Assembly (NCBI RefSeq): GCF_003073045.1
Contig: NC_037597.1
Coordinates: 25,000,158 to 25,064,157, forward strand
Origin: Pomacea canaliculata
Lineage: Eukaryota > Mollusca > Gastropoda > Architaenioglossa > Ampullariidae
DNA: 64,000 nucleotides
Direction: 5' to 3'
In this document: in pieces, positions 11,580-28,479 of the stretch
How positions within the stretch are numbered: the stretch's first letter is position 1
Layout: every line of letters starts with the position of its first letter
The notes under the pieces: generated by a model
Told to the model about the DNA's origin: nothing
The model's input: only the letters and a program-made list of their open reading frames with translations
The model's database searches: none
Made by a program: the position numbers and the translations under genes

Positions 11580-14500
11580 AAGTTTTACATTTAACAGTGT
11601 TTTCATTCCGAAGGTTGGGAAGACAGAGTATTAAGGAGACTGGTTGTATGTTTCTGAGAAAAGTGTTGGTCAGGCTTTTTTATGTAGATCATAAATATAT
11701 GTACTACTTTTTGTGTGTTCACTTATTGAATTAAAGAAATAGTTTATAACCTTGTCCTCATTATGCAAAAGGAAGGACATTGCTAAAGATCAGTCACTGC
11801 TACGCTACACAAAAAATTACCAGTTCGAAAGAACCCTGCACTAAAATGTAAGGGTTTGCATGAGGGTGTGGGGATTCAGAAAGGCAGGCCTGTAGTGGGA
11901 AGACAATATCTAAAGCAGACAAGCTTGATGTAGATCTGGTACCTGATAAATTAGGGGTGGGGGAAAACTAAGGCTAGTATATTGTGTGAATAGTGAAAAT
12001 AAAAGCAGCAGTTCTTATGGCTTTTTTTTTTTTAAGGGAGGGATGGGATCTGGTAATTTTGTGGACATAGCTTTCATAATGGCAAACAAGGGACAAGCTT
12101 GCTGCACTAGTTTCTTGTGGTGTGGCAACACTTGTCTTCAGACATAGGCAAACGTACAACTATGTCGATGCAGGAAAGTGGAACGAAAGAAAGCCCCAAA
12201 TGGCACAACTCGAAAACGATGGCAGCAGCCCTGCACTTAATGCACTGTCGGAGAAGGGAAAGACGACATCTGTACTCGGTTCGTGCTAGAAGTGGCTGGA
12301 CGTCTTGGTGGTTGGTCTAAGGAAGGAATCGATGAAGAAGAAAAATCGATTTGATCGAATGAGAACGAGGGAAAGGGGCAATTACTCCCGTGATTGAACT
12401 GTTTGAAAAAAGTCCGTGAAAGCATTTTTAGTATTATTTTTTTCTGTTCTTTTATCCGCTTTTGAAGTCGTGGAATTATTTCAGAGAAAAGATTAGGAAC
12501 AGTTTTATAGTTTACATGATAGTAGTGGTCATTATATGCTCAGAGTGTAGGTTCGCAGTGCAATCAATGGCGGCCGACCACACGAGGTAGAAGAACTTGT
12601 CCCGGAGATCTTGGAAGGAAAAAAAATTAAAGCGTTTGTGAGATGCAGAGACTCAAGTTTCAGGCCCATACTGCGCGTTAAGTGTCGTTGCAGATTCGGA
12701 AGAAACGAATTTCGCATCCCTCCTGATCCCACCGTCGTTTGTTTAAAAAAAATTAAAAAAAAAAAAACACGAAAAAACGCGCGAAGCAAGAAAAGAAAGT
12801 GTGGAGGGTGCCTTCATTCTCCTGACCTGCCACAGTATATTTTGTTGCTGGACACTCGTGAGGGCATGTCTTTCCATCATCCAAGCGCAGATGCAAGGAC
12901 TATGTTCTTTGCAGCAGCGTCCGATACGCTCTTGCTCTGCAAATCAAATCGTAGTTAGCGAGGTTTCTCTCGCCATCGTCCCACTTATCCTTCGGTCAGT
13001 CCAGTCGAACGTGAAATCGTCTGATGCTGGAAGCGCGTGCAGAGGGCGAAGTGAGCCGTGTTCAGCGCGCTGCTATCTAGGTGCCCTTTCCCTACTTCCC
13101 CAACTAGGTTTTAGCACTTAGAAGTGTTTTAACATTATTTTTTTTCCACTGTTTTACAAAGACATCGAAGGATATATTAATAACAGAGTTGTTGTTTATA
13201 CTACTCGTTTTTCGTGCGTGTTGTGTACAAACGTTTTACTTGTGTGGTTCATCCCATCTTTCTCGCACATTTAACGGTGGGTTTACTAACACGACGATAA
13301 ATCCATTGACTTCACGTTTGAGTAGTTACATCAATACAGTGCGCGCGTGTGTGTCTGGAATGCAAGAGAAGCAGTTCAGTGTGTGCAAGAGTTCCAGTAC
13401 GCGAATGTTTGTGGGCCTGAAAACAACATGAACGTGAGCGAGCGAGCGCGCCGTCGCACGAACATCCACCCAAGCACGCTTATAGGTGTGTAAAGCCATG
13501 CGACCTGATTGATTAAAAAGAAACAGCGGTCTTTGGAGAACACTGGGGAAATGTCAGTGAAAAGAAAATTGTAAAGAAAAAATGCTGTAAATGGCAGAAC
13601 ATGAAGGCAGCGAAGTCTCCCATCCATCCACAAACTCCGTCAGTGTCACGGGGAGCTTGTGAAGACTCAACACTCCCCCAACCCTTTCACAAGCAGTCAA
13701 CGAGAATTTTTGACACTTACGCACCCCTACCCTCTTGCCTCGAATGGGCTCTCCTGAAGCTTGAGTGGACATCGGTGCAACTTTTCTTTAAATGTACTTA
13801 CACACGATCACCTCGATCACCCATGCGCGCGTTTATGTCCACGCATATACACATCAACAAATAAAACGCACTCACATACTGATAGGCATGCATGCCTTCG
13901 CGCGTTTTAGCTTGGTCGCCGATGGCTATGAATCCGTCAGCCAGTCTTTTCTCCGTTTTCTTCAACACTTTACCTTCAGCTATTTTAGTCTGGGAGACAA
14001 GTTACCTGAGGCAGCGTTCGGTGATTTTGATTGCGTTATCTAGTCACTGGGTGTGGTGCACTTTAGCTGGCGAGACGCTGACAGCCTGGGCTTTCACTTA
14101 TTTCGCAAATTAGCGGGTTGCGAAAAACCATGTTGGAATTTGCGTAGATATTCGATTAGGTGCCTAATGAGCCCATCTCATAACGCTTACGGCACTGACT
14201 TCCGTCCCTCCAGTTATGGCGACTTATCAGTAATCACGTTGGTGCTCGGTGATGGTAGTGACGGTGGTGGCTGCCTGCGCAAAGCAAACGTCTCAACCTT
14301 TCTGTCTCTCACACAGACTGCCGACCTCAAACAAGAGCTGACATCAAGAGAAAATCAATCTTACATCTTACATTATTCCACTGATGGCTTCGGCAGATCA
14401 TCCGTAGAACAATTGTGACACATCTTAACGTCCGTCATGTCTAAATACCCGAGCATTATGCTAGAATTTCAAAGCAAGCATGAAGTGAATAATAAGACGA

Positions 14501-14765
14501 AATGATTTAAGAGAAACGCTTCGCTTCACTAGGCTAACAGGATGAGGTTATCTCGAGCATCAGGGGCGGCATCCAACCAATAATAAAAGTACGGTCTTTT
14601 TTATCATTTTGATAAATGCATTGCCTATCTATAAAGAACTGATACGTGTTTATGCATTTAAATTATTAAATACTTGTATTGATTTGTCTTTCCTGCTCAG
14701 AGACACAAGGCCTTTTTTTATTTAAAAAAAAAGAAGAAAAAAATAGTTAAAAACGTGTACTTAAA
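11580..14765. other. Intergenic region without a recognised gene; CpG-rich core
   Basis: No exon chain or known domain was found. Around 12560-12580 there is ATCAATGGCGGCCG, resembling a YY1 site, and 12500-14420 is rich in CG dinucleotides with several meaningless open frames. It could hold a promoter or non-coding transcript, but nothing here proves it. The segment up to 12430 has only oligo-T runs. Confidence 0.3.
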
Positions 14766-14771
14766 GCATCC

Positions 14772-14824
14772 TTTATTTTTCAAAAAACAAAAGTTGCACA
14801 CATTTTAGGACCGGGATTTTTATT
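14772..14824 (-). terminator. Candidate polyadenylation signals for dynein light chain copy A
   Basis: Two AATAAA motifs on the minus strand (14777-14772 and 14824-14819) lie about 1.75 kb after the stop codon of copy A. The stretch between has no other gene and would form a long 3' UTR. Assignment is by position only. Confidence 0.3.
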
Positions 14825-16566
14825 AGACTCCCAGTACAAAGTATTCCAGACATGCGTAACAAAAGTCTGGGAACATAATCTTCGAGCACTGAGAATGTAA
14901 ACTATGGCGAACACCAACTGGTCGAAGCAAAAATACATGTGTGTATTCGTTGTGTACACGTCTGCAAATCAAGGGGAAAATGCACTTTTGGCACACTGTT
15001 GTACAGAAACTGACTAGCGCCCAGTGGTGCCCTCGTTTATGCCAAGGCCACACGCCGAGCCAAGTTCAAGGGAGACAACGCGGTTACACGCACGTCACTT
15101 TTTTTCCCAAACACATCATCGCGGGCACTCTATAGGATGGCTACTGTTCAAAGCACCTGCCTGCAAAAAAGGGAAAGCGTGAAACTTTTAAAAATACATC
15201 CGCCAACAGCGTGTGAAGATCAGTGCGTGTTCCCTGGAGAATGGTTCAGCGGCTGTGGCTCGGACAGCGAGGCAGCGATGGGGTGGGTATCGATTGATCG
15301 TTCAGCCCTACCAGTGATGCCGCTTATGTATTGCCACGAGACGTAACGACAAAGGGGCACCTGGGAGGCCAAGACATGAAAGCTATAAAAACCGACACAA
15401 GACCACCTTACGACGATGGATATCTCAAGACCACTGGCGGACATTGAAATGCAGTTTCCGACCAACGCACTTGGCTGGAAGGAGAAGGTGCAGGGGTGGG
15501 GGTTGGGTATCAGACAAGTGCAGCCAGCCCCGGCATCACCATACTGTCAAGCGATGCAAGACGATTCAATGTCTTCGCACACACACAAAAAAAAAAAAAT
15601 CAGGAAACGAGTGTCGACAGTGCCAATGCTGGCACGAGAACCGTCACCCGACGCTTTTCATACAAGTGACAAGGACGGGACAGGGTGGGAAGCGACGAGT
15701 GTACTCTCAGCTCTGCCACAATACTACAAGACATGCCTCTTCAAGAGAAGGCTACCAGTACGCGCCAGAAGACTCGCATTCACACGCGCCAGCTTCTAAA
15801 GCAATGACCTGGATGTACACGTCATGAATTATGTAAAAGCTTAAACAATCTCCGACGAACAACACATGGTGACAAGGACTGGAATACTAAGTTTCACCTT
15901 TGAAAGGAAGAAAAGCCAGGTTTGTTTAACATGGTGAGGTTGACATCGCGTTACAAGAGATCTTACACGATGTAAGATTAACTCCCTCTGACCTGACGTA
16001 TCCCTGTCAGATGAATGACGCAAACAGAGCAAGCATTACAATGATGGAGCAACTCCTACTTCAGTCTGTAACCTTCCACTGAGGACGTGACCACAGGACA
16101 AACATCTACGTTGCTGATCTAGCCATAATTAACTACTACTGGATTTTTCTTTTTCTTATTCAAAATCTTTTGCCCAGCCACATATTTTGCTGCTATAAAA
16201 TGCCCGTTTGAGTGCACTCAGTTATTTCTCCTCCCCTTCTTCAGCACTGAGAAAAAGCATCAAAAGATTATCAAGGCAGTGGAGACGCAACAGGAAATGA
16301 AATAATACAACCTTATAGGTCAGTGAGCCGAAAATACATCTATGAATTTGTCCATAACGAGTGTCATAAAATAAAACCAAACGAATGCACCGATGTTTTG
16401 TAACGGATCATTGTCTTCAATTTCCTCCGTTAAAAAGACTTTCTTTCAACAATATCCATAGTTCTCTGTGTGTCATATCACAGCAGCGTCGACTGTTGGC
16501 TTCCGCTTATGTCTGTCCTTGCCCTTCAATTCGCCACACGCCCTTAAGCGTTTGGCTATCGAATGT

Positions 16567-19190
<2,624 letters not shown>

Positions 19191-19199
19191 CAGACTTAC

Positions 19200-19400
19200 C
19201 TTTTTTGTTTTAGGTGGAAACGGAGAAGAAAATTTGGCGTTGAAGACACAAGCAGCAAAGTTGCAGCAACAACCCGGGCTATAGTCCAACGATTATGATG
19301 ATGATGAAAAGAGAGATGCTTAATAACCGGAGGTTGGCTAACCTTGTCTCTAGCCGCCGAAGCCCAGATGAGAAAACTCGAAGTTTCATTGGTTGGTGCA
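19200..19400 (-). promoter_or_regulatory. Candidate promoter and first 5' UTR exon of dynein light chain copy A
   Basis: On the minus strand there are adjacent CCAAT motifs (ACCAACCAATGAAA, about 19385-19400) and, further downstream, a strong donor AAG/GTAAGT at 19200/19199. A second possible donor, ACAAG/GTTAG, is near 19340. Together with the acceptor at about 16846 this gives a 5' UTR intron of ~2.4 kb, like the arrangement at copy B. Inferred from signals alone. Confidence 0.4.
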
Positions 19401-19509
19401 GTCCCCGCCCGTGTATCAACCCAGCATGCCTTGGGCGGGCTTGTGCTGTGCGCAGCATGTCGGGGCGATGCGCGCATCCTTTATGGAAAGGTTTTCGATG
19501 TCTCAAGTT

Positions 19510-21930
19510 TAAATTTAAGGAATGAATGTGCAGGAAGAATTTTTCTTATTTCAAACTGTAGGAAGTCTAATTTTTTAGGTGTAGAGATTCCGTACGATAG
19601 TCATTTAAAAATATAACCATTTCAAATCAGTATACCACCTGATGATGTACTGGTTTAGTAATTGTTACTAATTAGTTGGTGCTGTATTTTTCTATTAATT
19701 ACAGTTGGTGTGGTAGTTATGTTGACTGTGTACAGGATGTTGTGTTAGTATGTTGTCAGAGATGCATGGTGTTTGTGTGTTTAATGAATGTATTTCGCGT
19801 CAGTGCAGCTAAAGGTTCGAACGCATGAGGTGTATTTAGAGTGATGTAGGGTGTGGGGCAGTTGTTTTTCCATTCTGTGAAATCTGTGATTTTCCAATTA
19901 GAAAGAACCTATCTCTTTTTATTCCTTTACGCCCCCAGTTGAACATAGGGCCGCAACTACACCACGCCACCGGATCCGGTTCTATTTCCAGTTGCGTCCA
20001 TAGGAAGGTTATATAGGAGTCCTTTGGCTTAATGTATGTGATTATCATGGGATTTTTATTATTATGCGCCAGAATTCACTACCAGGCAGGCTCTGACGTC
20101 ACAAAATTCCTCCATTGTAACGGCTAATCCCGTACCGTCGACTGCTTATCTCTTCACAATTTGTCTGTTGTTTGATTAAAATTTATCTGTATTTTTCTCA
20201 AACAGGCATTCAAGTTGAGTTCCTTGAACACTGACCTCAATCAGCGCGTTTGACAGTCGAATATTTTACTCCCATTTTCCAAACGTGAAGTTTGGCCCAG
20301 TTATGCACTGTATGCATTTTATTTTACTAAAATGGGCTTGCTTAATTTGATTTTTACTAGAATGAAGTTTCTCGTAGACATGGCAACCGAAAATCAACTC
20401 CTTTACCTCCACTGAGTCAGGCTATTAAACACAAAAAAAGCTGAAATGCAGGCGAAACCTTTTTGTTACACACTCAGCTACGGGCATTAAAAAATGATTG
20501 GCATACAAATTAAATCTTCGTTAATCTGTTTTTACCGGGAACGCTTAGTGTCATCAAGTCTTGTGTTATCTGCGTGATTTGCAAGACTACACAAATTATC
20601 TTTTAAGACATGTACTGTAAATTTCACCTAACACAAATCAAAAGACGAATCTACCTTTTTGATGCATGCCATTTTTTTTCAATTTCGGGGTAATATGGAG
20701 GAGGGTGTGCGGACTTCAATAGCTCGTCTGTAATCTACTGGCGATGGGATCGCATTTGACCGTCCAGGCTTTCGTATATCTGCGAACGGATCTGAGTGAC
20801 ACGCATTTCCATACAAAAATGTTGCAGCCACCAAGCCATGGACCCATATGAGCGCTGTTCTAAAGCCATGTAAAAAAAATGACACGATATTTTCGCGTGA
20901 TAATTCACATACCTTTTTTACAGCTCGTGTTAAGGTAAAATGTACAAATAATTGCCGGCGTCTTATAAAATTAACTGTGTAATGCCAGTCTGGCCATTGT
21001 CGTGGTGACAATACTGAAAAACTTCAAGCAAAGCTTTAGTCCTCAGAATGCAATCTGCCACTTATCGAAAAGGGAATGCTATCTTTTGACAACACGGGCA
21101 TGGTATAGTATTTATCGAGTGATACTGATAGAACCCCAAAAAAAGGACCAAAAGTATGAGATTTGCTTGTTTACCAATCAACACCTGACACTAATGTATT
21201 CCTTTTACTTAAGATTCATCGTCGGAAAAATCTCTGATTTGCCTACGGCTCTCTGCGCGGACGTCAACAAGCTTGTCTAGTAGAATGTAAGCATAGACTT
21301 TGCATGGAAATTAGGTGCAAAGACTAAATATATTATTTAGTGTTTCATTTAGGGGATATCCTTACATTCACTATGCAATATCTTGGCAAAGTTTTAGCTT
21401 GAAGCTATAAATGCCATCCATTTTTTGTGCAGCCATGGTAACAACCAGGACACCTGTTTAAAAAGTTATTAAATTTTAATAGCTTCATTAACATCTGCAA
21501 CTTTCATCCACTGGTTCTTTCATAAACAGTCCTCATTCATCTCAACACACATACGCATGCTTTTTAAAGTGAAGGTGTTATGCAGAATAGTTATGGTAAA
21601 GTGATTATAGCCCATTATTATTTAACATGACTGAACGAACACAAGTGAAAAGTGTTAACAATTCTGAATGCTGTACCATACTTTAGTTATAATGTTCAGT
21701 CCTCTTTCTGCAACTTCAACTGTTATTCAAAATATTACTTGGGCTCTTCTCATGCCCTAGATGTCAGAAACATATGTAAAAGCAGGTTCCTGAGGGTACA
21801 AGGCATGTTATTTCTACAACAGTTTGATCTCACTTCAACAAACCAAACCCTGTGAAGGGGTAGCTGCTGGTGTTTCCTTCATGACTTCTGTGCTCTTAGT
21901 ATCTACAGTTTTTGGGGGGGATTTACTTTC
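19510..21930. other. Intergenic stretch and 3' flank of dynein light chain copy B
   Basis: No coding exon recognised on either strand; the open frames here are short and composed of unrelated low-information sequence. The right end (about 21450-21930) must include the 3' UTR of copy B. Confidence 0.4.
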
Positions 21931-22209
<279 letters not shown>

Positions 22210-22926
22210 TTAAAGAAAAAACACACTTTGTTAAAGTCGCCATTATAATCTACAGAGTTTACTACTATCCGTTACAATTTTCTAGATTTCATGTCTAAAT
22301 CAGAAACAGCAGATAGGTAAATAACGCCACAGTAATAACGTACTGTATTGTGGTACACCTCAGGGAATTAACTCTTGCAGTTTTAAATCTTAAAAAACCT
22401 CAACGAGTTTCTTCCCTTTGTTGAGCAGTTTATCTCGGACCATAGAGGACTGATCCCACAGTTACGACAATTTGAGGCATTTTTAAGAAACACCTTTAAA
22501 TGTCTGGACAACTTGAAATACAGTCTAACTAAAAACAAATAAATTATTAAGAAAACTTTGTCACAATACAATAATTATCCAGAATGACATCAAATTATAA
22601 AATCAATGACCTCATTTCAATAAACAGAACATATCACTAACTGCATAATTCCGATCAGTCACCAAAGCTTCAGCTCTTGAAACAAATTAATGCTCGCAGA
22701 ACAAAAGCATATCGTATAACGAAGCCTTTGGACATGTATCGGGGTATTTGCTAATGCTTTAGTGACCAAACATGGGTTTTCCATCAATAAGAATGCTCTT
22801 AAGCCAAAAGCAAATGTTTCCTTAAATAATTCTACCCCATAAAATTTGTCGCCTTTTGCTGCAAGTATATGAAGTATGTATACGAAGACTTTCACATTGC
22901 AAGAACGAAAGATCTTCGGCTCTTTG

Positions 22927-22942
22927 CACACACACACACACA
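22927..22942. repeat. (CA)n microsatellite in the 5' UTR intron of copy B
   Basis: About eight consecutive CA units. Confidence 0.85.
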
Positions 22943-23054
22943 AAATAAAACCTCAGCTAAACGATGAAATAAACTTGTGACAATGTCATTCACAAAAAGA
23001 AATGTTATCCACAAAGCAAAATTGATGCAAATAAATAAACTAAGCCAAACTAAC

Positions 23055-23190
23055 CTGTTTAAACGATGTATCGATTGAACCAGAGGTTGCTGACTTCTTA
23101 CAGTAGGAGCGGCTGAGAATGCGGTTGCTCTGTCGCCACCCTTTCTATATCTCACTAACCGCTCATCTGATTGGTCAAGATCCAGTCTTG
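23055..23190 (-). promoter_or_regulatory. Promoter and first 5' UTR exon of dynein light chain copy B
   Basis: Read on the minus strand: a CCAAT box in GACCAATCAGATGAG (about 23180), then a TATA-like GATATAGAAAGGG about 30 bp on, then a ~60-bp exon ending at AACAG/GTTAGT (23055/23054). Spacing of CCAAT, TATA and donor is as expected for a short first exon; the transcription start would be near 23115. Confidence 0.6.
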
Positions 23191-23996
23191 TATCAACCCA
23201 CAATGCAACTCTCGAGTCCTTGCCTACCTGTTGTTATGAGTGATAGGATTGGTCCCTAAACTAACTGACGACCAACAGCTTACCCTGGTAACGTCCAGTC
23301 TGTGCGTTCCAATGAAAACAATTTGTTTATTCAACATTTACTCCTAATAGTGTGAGTTGAAACAGTCTCGACACACTCTCGACACTGCGCTCGATCAGTA
23401 CTGCCGATTCCTGTAGACGTTCATAGGTCGAATTATTATCCCACGATTATTTTAATCCGCACCTATGTAAATTGGATTTCCTTGCACGCATGTGCCGAAC
23501 AGGATACATTATCATCATTTGGTGTTTGTGTTAACTTGTATATCACTTGCGATATGACATTTTTAATTTTATATTTTCAGTATTTTCGTGTCCTAAAGTA
23601 TCTATTACAATAACAGTACTTAATTACTGATTTTAATAACTGATTGCTGAGCGGATTTCCCCCACAAAAGATCGACTACAAACAAAGCGACAGCCGACCA
23701 TACAGGAAAGAAATACAAGCGTCAGCAAACGGACGACACCATTGCAAACATGAACAAACTTGTGGAACTAAGCACAGCCCCAACTTGACTTATGTTACCT
23801 CACCACCTTCTGTCCAATACAATTAAGTGTTTAGGGAGGTGTGTGTGGTGATCAGGTATACAAGATCCATAGCTATGGCCCCCTAGCAGCATCGGAAACC
23901 ATAAGCTCAAGGGGTCCACCAAGTTTGTCTTGATCCGACTGTGATACAGGGGGTCAATCTATCGCAATGCTTGACTCGTCTTGCATGCCGCTGTCA

Positions 23997-24168
23997 GCGC
24001 ATGCGCACATAAGCCAAGCTCCACGCTCGCCGAGGCGAAAACAGAGTGCGGGAGATCAACCCCACATATAGGGTCGTGACCCCTAACAATGGCAATGACT
24101 CTTCGCCATGGCGTGCTACATACGACCACATGCGTGCAGGCAAAGCCGCCATTTTCAAATGTGTGAGT
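23997..24168 (+). promoter_or_regulatory. CpG-rich promoter-like segment with NRF1 and YY1 motifs and a splice donor
   Basis: GCGCATGCGC at 23997-24006 is a perfect NRF1 palindrome. AAGCCGCCATTTTC at 24143-24156 is a YY1-type element, and a donor GTGAGT follows at 24163-24168. This combination typically marks a TATA-less promoter with a short first exon reading rightward, probably for the DUF4806-like locus. Inferred from motif content. Confidence 0.45.
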
Positions 24169-25546
24169 CTACACTTTTCCCAACAGAAAAGCTTCTCAAG
24201 CGGTCAATTTCTATACCGATACATGTGTTCGACGCTTCGATAACAGTACGTATAATTTTTATACTCTATATTAACATAGTTATTGAGATTTTAACTACAG
24301 AAATGTCCAAATTTAATGCAGAATATCATTCTAAGAGAAAAAAGATTAAGAGTACACATTAACGCAATAAATGCACAAGTTTTCCAGACAGAGGTAGAAA
24401 TCGTGCTCAGCAGTTCTGAACGCTTGCATTTGATAATTCTTTAGCCGTTAGCAATGGAGAGAATTTGGAGCTGTCAGAATTTCCTCAAATTGCGATTACG
24501 AAAGTGGAACGTAACAGAGCTTCGACAGTTCCGTCTGTTTACTGGTACGATAGCGTTAAAATGCCAGGTTTCTTCGGGCAGTATAATATTTTTCTCTTAT
24601 TTATTGTGGGTTTGTTTTTTTTTTGTCTTGCAAGTCCTGGGCTGTGTGTGAACTATGCTGATTATTAGGCTCATAACCTTTCATGTTTATTTGTTCAAGA
24701 AGCAGTGTTTGTATGGTAAAGGATTTTTGGTGTAAAATGTACTTGCTTTGTCACATATTGCTGATAATGTTGACAGATTTGGTCCTTTGGACTCTTAACT
24801 CTGCCTCTCAATTTTATATTTTTTTAGGCTAGCTTAAACGACTTTTTCAAACACCAAACTTTCCACTGCAGCAGCTAATTAAGAATATTTGTCAAGAGCA
24901 GCATAAGGATTGTGTTCCCAGTGGTGAACCAAAAAAAAACTTATATAGATAGCCCATTGACAACTGATTGTGACTGGAAGTATCATTTCAGACAACTTTA
25001 ATGGTCTTTTTCAACAACAAATCATAATAACTGCATAATGGTCAATAATTTATTTTTACTGTTATTCTAGATAGCTGGCTGCTGGCATTTTAAGATGAAA
25101 GTGGTCACAGGGTGTGCAACTTCCCACTACAATCTATTGAACCAGATGCAAGCTTCATTAATTAGAGCTATAAAGCTGATTCCTCATGTCCTATGCTTCC
25201 AGTTCTCCTGCACAAGTCATTAAGTAAGTGCAATTTACTTTTTGATTCATAATATTCATAATCCTTGTGCAGAAAGAAAATTTATGAAGCATGTGACCAT
25301 TAATGGTCAAAATGACTTCTATGTTATTGTGTGCTGCAGATTTAAGGAAGGAGAAAAAGATAATACCTGAACTGTTTGAACACAGTCATTACACCACAGA
25401 TAGTGTAGCTTTTGTTGTGATGCTGCACTATAAGAGTGTGTTATTATTATACTTTTGATCTTGATTTGTGAAATCTTATTTGCCTTCTATATTTATTTCC
25501 ATGCAGGTAACTACCAAGAATCTAGCTGAATCTGCAAGGGACAAAA

Positions 25547-27821
25547 ATGTCGGAGGTGGAGAGTGATGACAAAAATGCTCCACTCAACCAAAAGGATACG
25601 GATAACTCCGATTAGATTTCGGTCTGTTTTCATTTCCTCTGCTTAATTTTAGGGAATTTTTTTTGGTGGACATCATGTAGGGACACAAGGCTGTGTCCTC
25701 TTTCTGGTAAAATAGCATACAGTGATAAACAAGTTTTGTACAATAACAATAAAATGTTCTTTAAAAAAATTTTAACAACCTATCAGCAGCTGACAGTTTT
25801 AAATGTACTAAGCTGAAAAAAGTTTATGCAAATGTATTCATTTGACACAGGGATGCACAGCTAACAGCGAAGGAGAGAAGGATGCCGAGGAATCACTATA
25901 TGCTGACCATTCAGTTATGCAGCAATGTCCACCACCATTGCCATACTCTTTGCCACTAGTGGTTGGCACCATCTCAAGGGTGTCCCAAGTAGCAGCTTTC
26001 AAAAAAGGACTGTTTCACCTTTGCCTTCACACCCCAGCGCCTTCCGATTCCATTGTCTGGTTTTCAGCCTGCCAGCATAAAGACCCATAACCCCTTGGAA
26101 GGTAATTTAAAGCCATTTTGTTTATAATCATTTTAGCTTTTTTTCTTCTTACCCTTGGCCAAGAGTTATGAACAGTGCTTTTATGAGTTAAACTGGAAGC
26201 GGAAAATCCCAGCCTTTTGCCATAGTGAAAAAATTTGAAACAAATATGGATCACATATCAGATAGATATGACAAATGGTAAAGATTAACCAAAATTAATG
26301 GTATTTTCCAGGCATTGTGAACTATAGCAAAGCTAGAAAAGATCATTATTTTACATGTTTTCTGCTATTGTGTTCTTAGGTTAGAACTAAACTAGAGAAA
26401 GTTGGGATGCAACAACTGTCTCTTCTGGAAGAGATGAAGAATGATACGAACAACCTTAAAAGGATGTTTACATGGATGGAGGAACAAGAACAGGAAAGGC
26501 AAATGACACGGGAAATCTGCCAGAGGGGTTCCAGTCTCGCTTAACAATCAGCAGAAGATGTAGAGAGTCTTGAGGGAGATATGAAGACAGACCCATAAAA
26601 AAGGACATGCTTGGTATGTGCTTTATTCTGATTTGTTAGTAGGAGGAGTCCAAATCTTTTATCTGATTCCCTTTAAAGGTTTCCATACCATACCATTCAT
26701 TGTATAAAACTAATGACATGTTTGCAGTACTAAAAAGTAATAAAGGCATTGTTATGGTGGCATTGATTAGAGCAGATAGTAAATTTTCTGTACCCACTTT
26801 TGCTTGGTTGTATGAAACTTCCTGAATTGTTGCTGTCTTTTTTTTTGGGGGGGGGGGGGTGTCTTTAAATACTAGTTGTCATAACAGGTATTATAATGTT
26901 GCCCACTGCAATTTTTTTTTAAATGATGTGTATTTATTTTTGTCTGTTTTTCAGGAATGCCATTCGGTGATGCGTCGGGCTTCACATTAAAGCATGTAGT
27001 GAGGGGCATTCTATCTGTGCTATTTTCAACTGAGTTGGCCTGATCTTACAACTTCAATGGGACTCAAGAACCACCCCTTCATTTTACAAACAGTTCAGGG
27101 TAAGGATTTAAATATTTGACTCTGTGTGTGTGTGTATACGGTACATTAATACATGCCTGTCATAAAATAGGACTGTTTGGATTGTTTCTTTATCTTTTAG
27201 TTATGAACCTTAACCTTTGACTCTGCTAGGTGCAGACAAGAATTTTCATGAGTCATAAAAAAAAAAAAACATGACAGGAAGATAAATCAGGCCTGGAGAA
27301 CTGTCCCTACCTCATTTTATTGTGATTGAATTACATTGCCAAAATAAAATATGGACACATGTTTACGCAATTTCTAGTGACTGTAGTCCTTTAATCAGCT
27401 GGTTAACACTGTGTAGAAAGGAATTAAAATGACAGTTTATAGACATCTTTACAGTTCCCATGTATTGGGATTGTTTTTGAAATTAGAATTTCCAGAGTTT
27501 TTCTGCCTATAGAAATTCTAACTGAAATTCAAATGCAGTTCCACTTGTAGTTCCTTTCTGTTTATAACGCTTTAAATTTTTATGCCACTTTACATATCAG
27601 TATAATTTGCTTGTACCTCTTTTTGTTCACATTATATTCTGGATTTTAGGGTCAGTAACTACAATTAAGTGATTACTTTTTTATGCAGACCTCATATTCT
27701 TATATTTGTTCTATTTTTAGATGCTGCAAGAAAAAGTTATCCTGAAGCTACGGATGCTGACTTGCATGCATCAACTTGGTTAGCTGGTGGGATCAAGAGA
27801 ATGGCAGAAGGGAAGGGTTGA
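25547..27821 (+). pseudogene. Decayed DUF4806-like locus
   Basis: Several exon-like plus-strand pieces lie in order: an acidic peptide MSEVESDDKNAPLNQ (25547-25615); a coiled-coil piece, EKVGMQQLSLLEEMKND to MFTWMEEQEQERQ (26380-26544, ending at a stop); FTLKHVVRGILSVLFSTELA, an in-frame TGA, then SYNFNGTQEPP (26955-27099, good acceptor and donor); and DAARKSYPEATDADLHASTW (27721-27821, good acceptor). The last two match DUF4806, a C-terminal domain of uncharacterised animal proteins in which an 'IL..LF..ELA..YN..G' helix precedes 'A.RK.YP.ATDAD'. The TGA and a phase mismatch between the last two pieces argue for a pseudogene; consensus error is possible. Start and upstream exons are uncertain. 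Confidence 0.55.
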
Positions 27822-28479
27822 GCACAGCCTATACGTCAGTTAATTGTTCTGGGGTGGAGACAAGTAAAGCTGTGCAACTTTCTACCTACAGTTGTAAAAT
27901 TCTTGTACATAAACCTGCATATACTAAATCTGGATTATATAATTATATAAAACTGTGCTGTGATTATTATTTACTCTAACCCATTAATTTATCAATGAGG
28001 ATATTTTCACCCGATCCAATAAGAGATGTGTTGTGGTAAATTCAGAATCATTTATATGTTTACAGTTCTTTTCTAATACCTTCTAAAATTCTTGAACATA
28101 ATTGTGTTTCAAACATGTGTTTGATGGTTTCCTTTTCTTAGTGATAAAGGTGCAATTTAAAATTTTTAATCTGTTTTAAAAGATTGTAGTTAATACCATA
28201 AGCTGCAATCCAACCTAGAACCTTTTATAGTTAATTTCATGACTTTGATTTATTTTTAGAAATGTCTATTAAAGCATCACTCTTTTTTGACAGCAATTCA
28301 GTTCATACTTATCATTTGATATATTGTCATAGATCTTTGAACCTTTTCTTTGGGAAAATGTAATTAGTGTTAAGGAAACTGCAATTTAATTTTAATTGTT
28401 TTGTCAATGGATACATGGTTTTGCATCGTTCTACAACTTATAATTAAATAACGAATGTTGCATTAATATATCAAGAGGA

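Noticed and set aside
12532..13121. Cluster of ~85-115-codon frames in the CpG-rich block
   Set aside because: No recognised motif, no supported splice chain, and lysine runs come from a poly-A tract; kept only as an unexplained region.
15416..15827. Two overlapping 127-codon plus-strand frames
   Set aside because: No domain, low information content, and antisense to the presumed 3' UTR of dynein light chain copy A.
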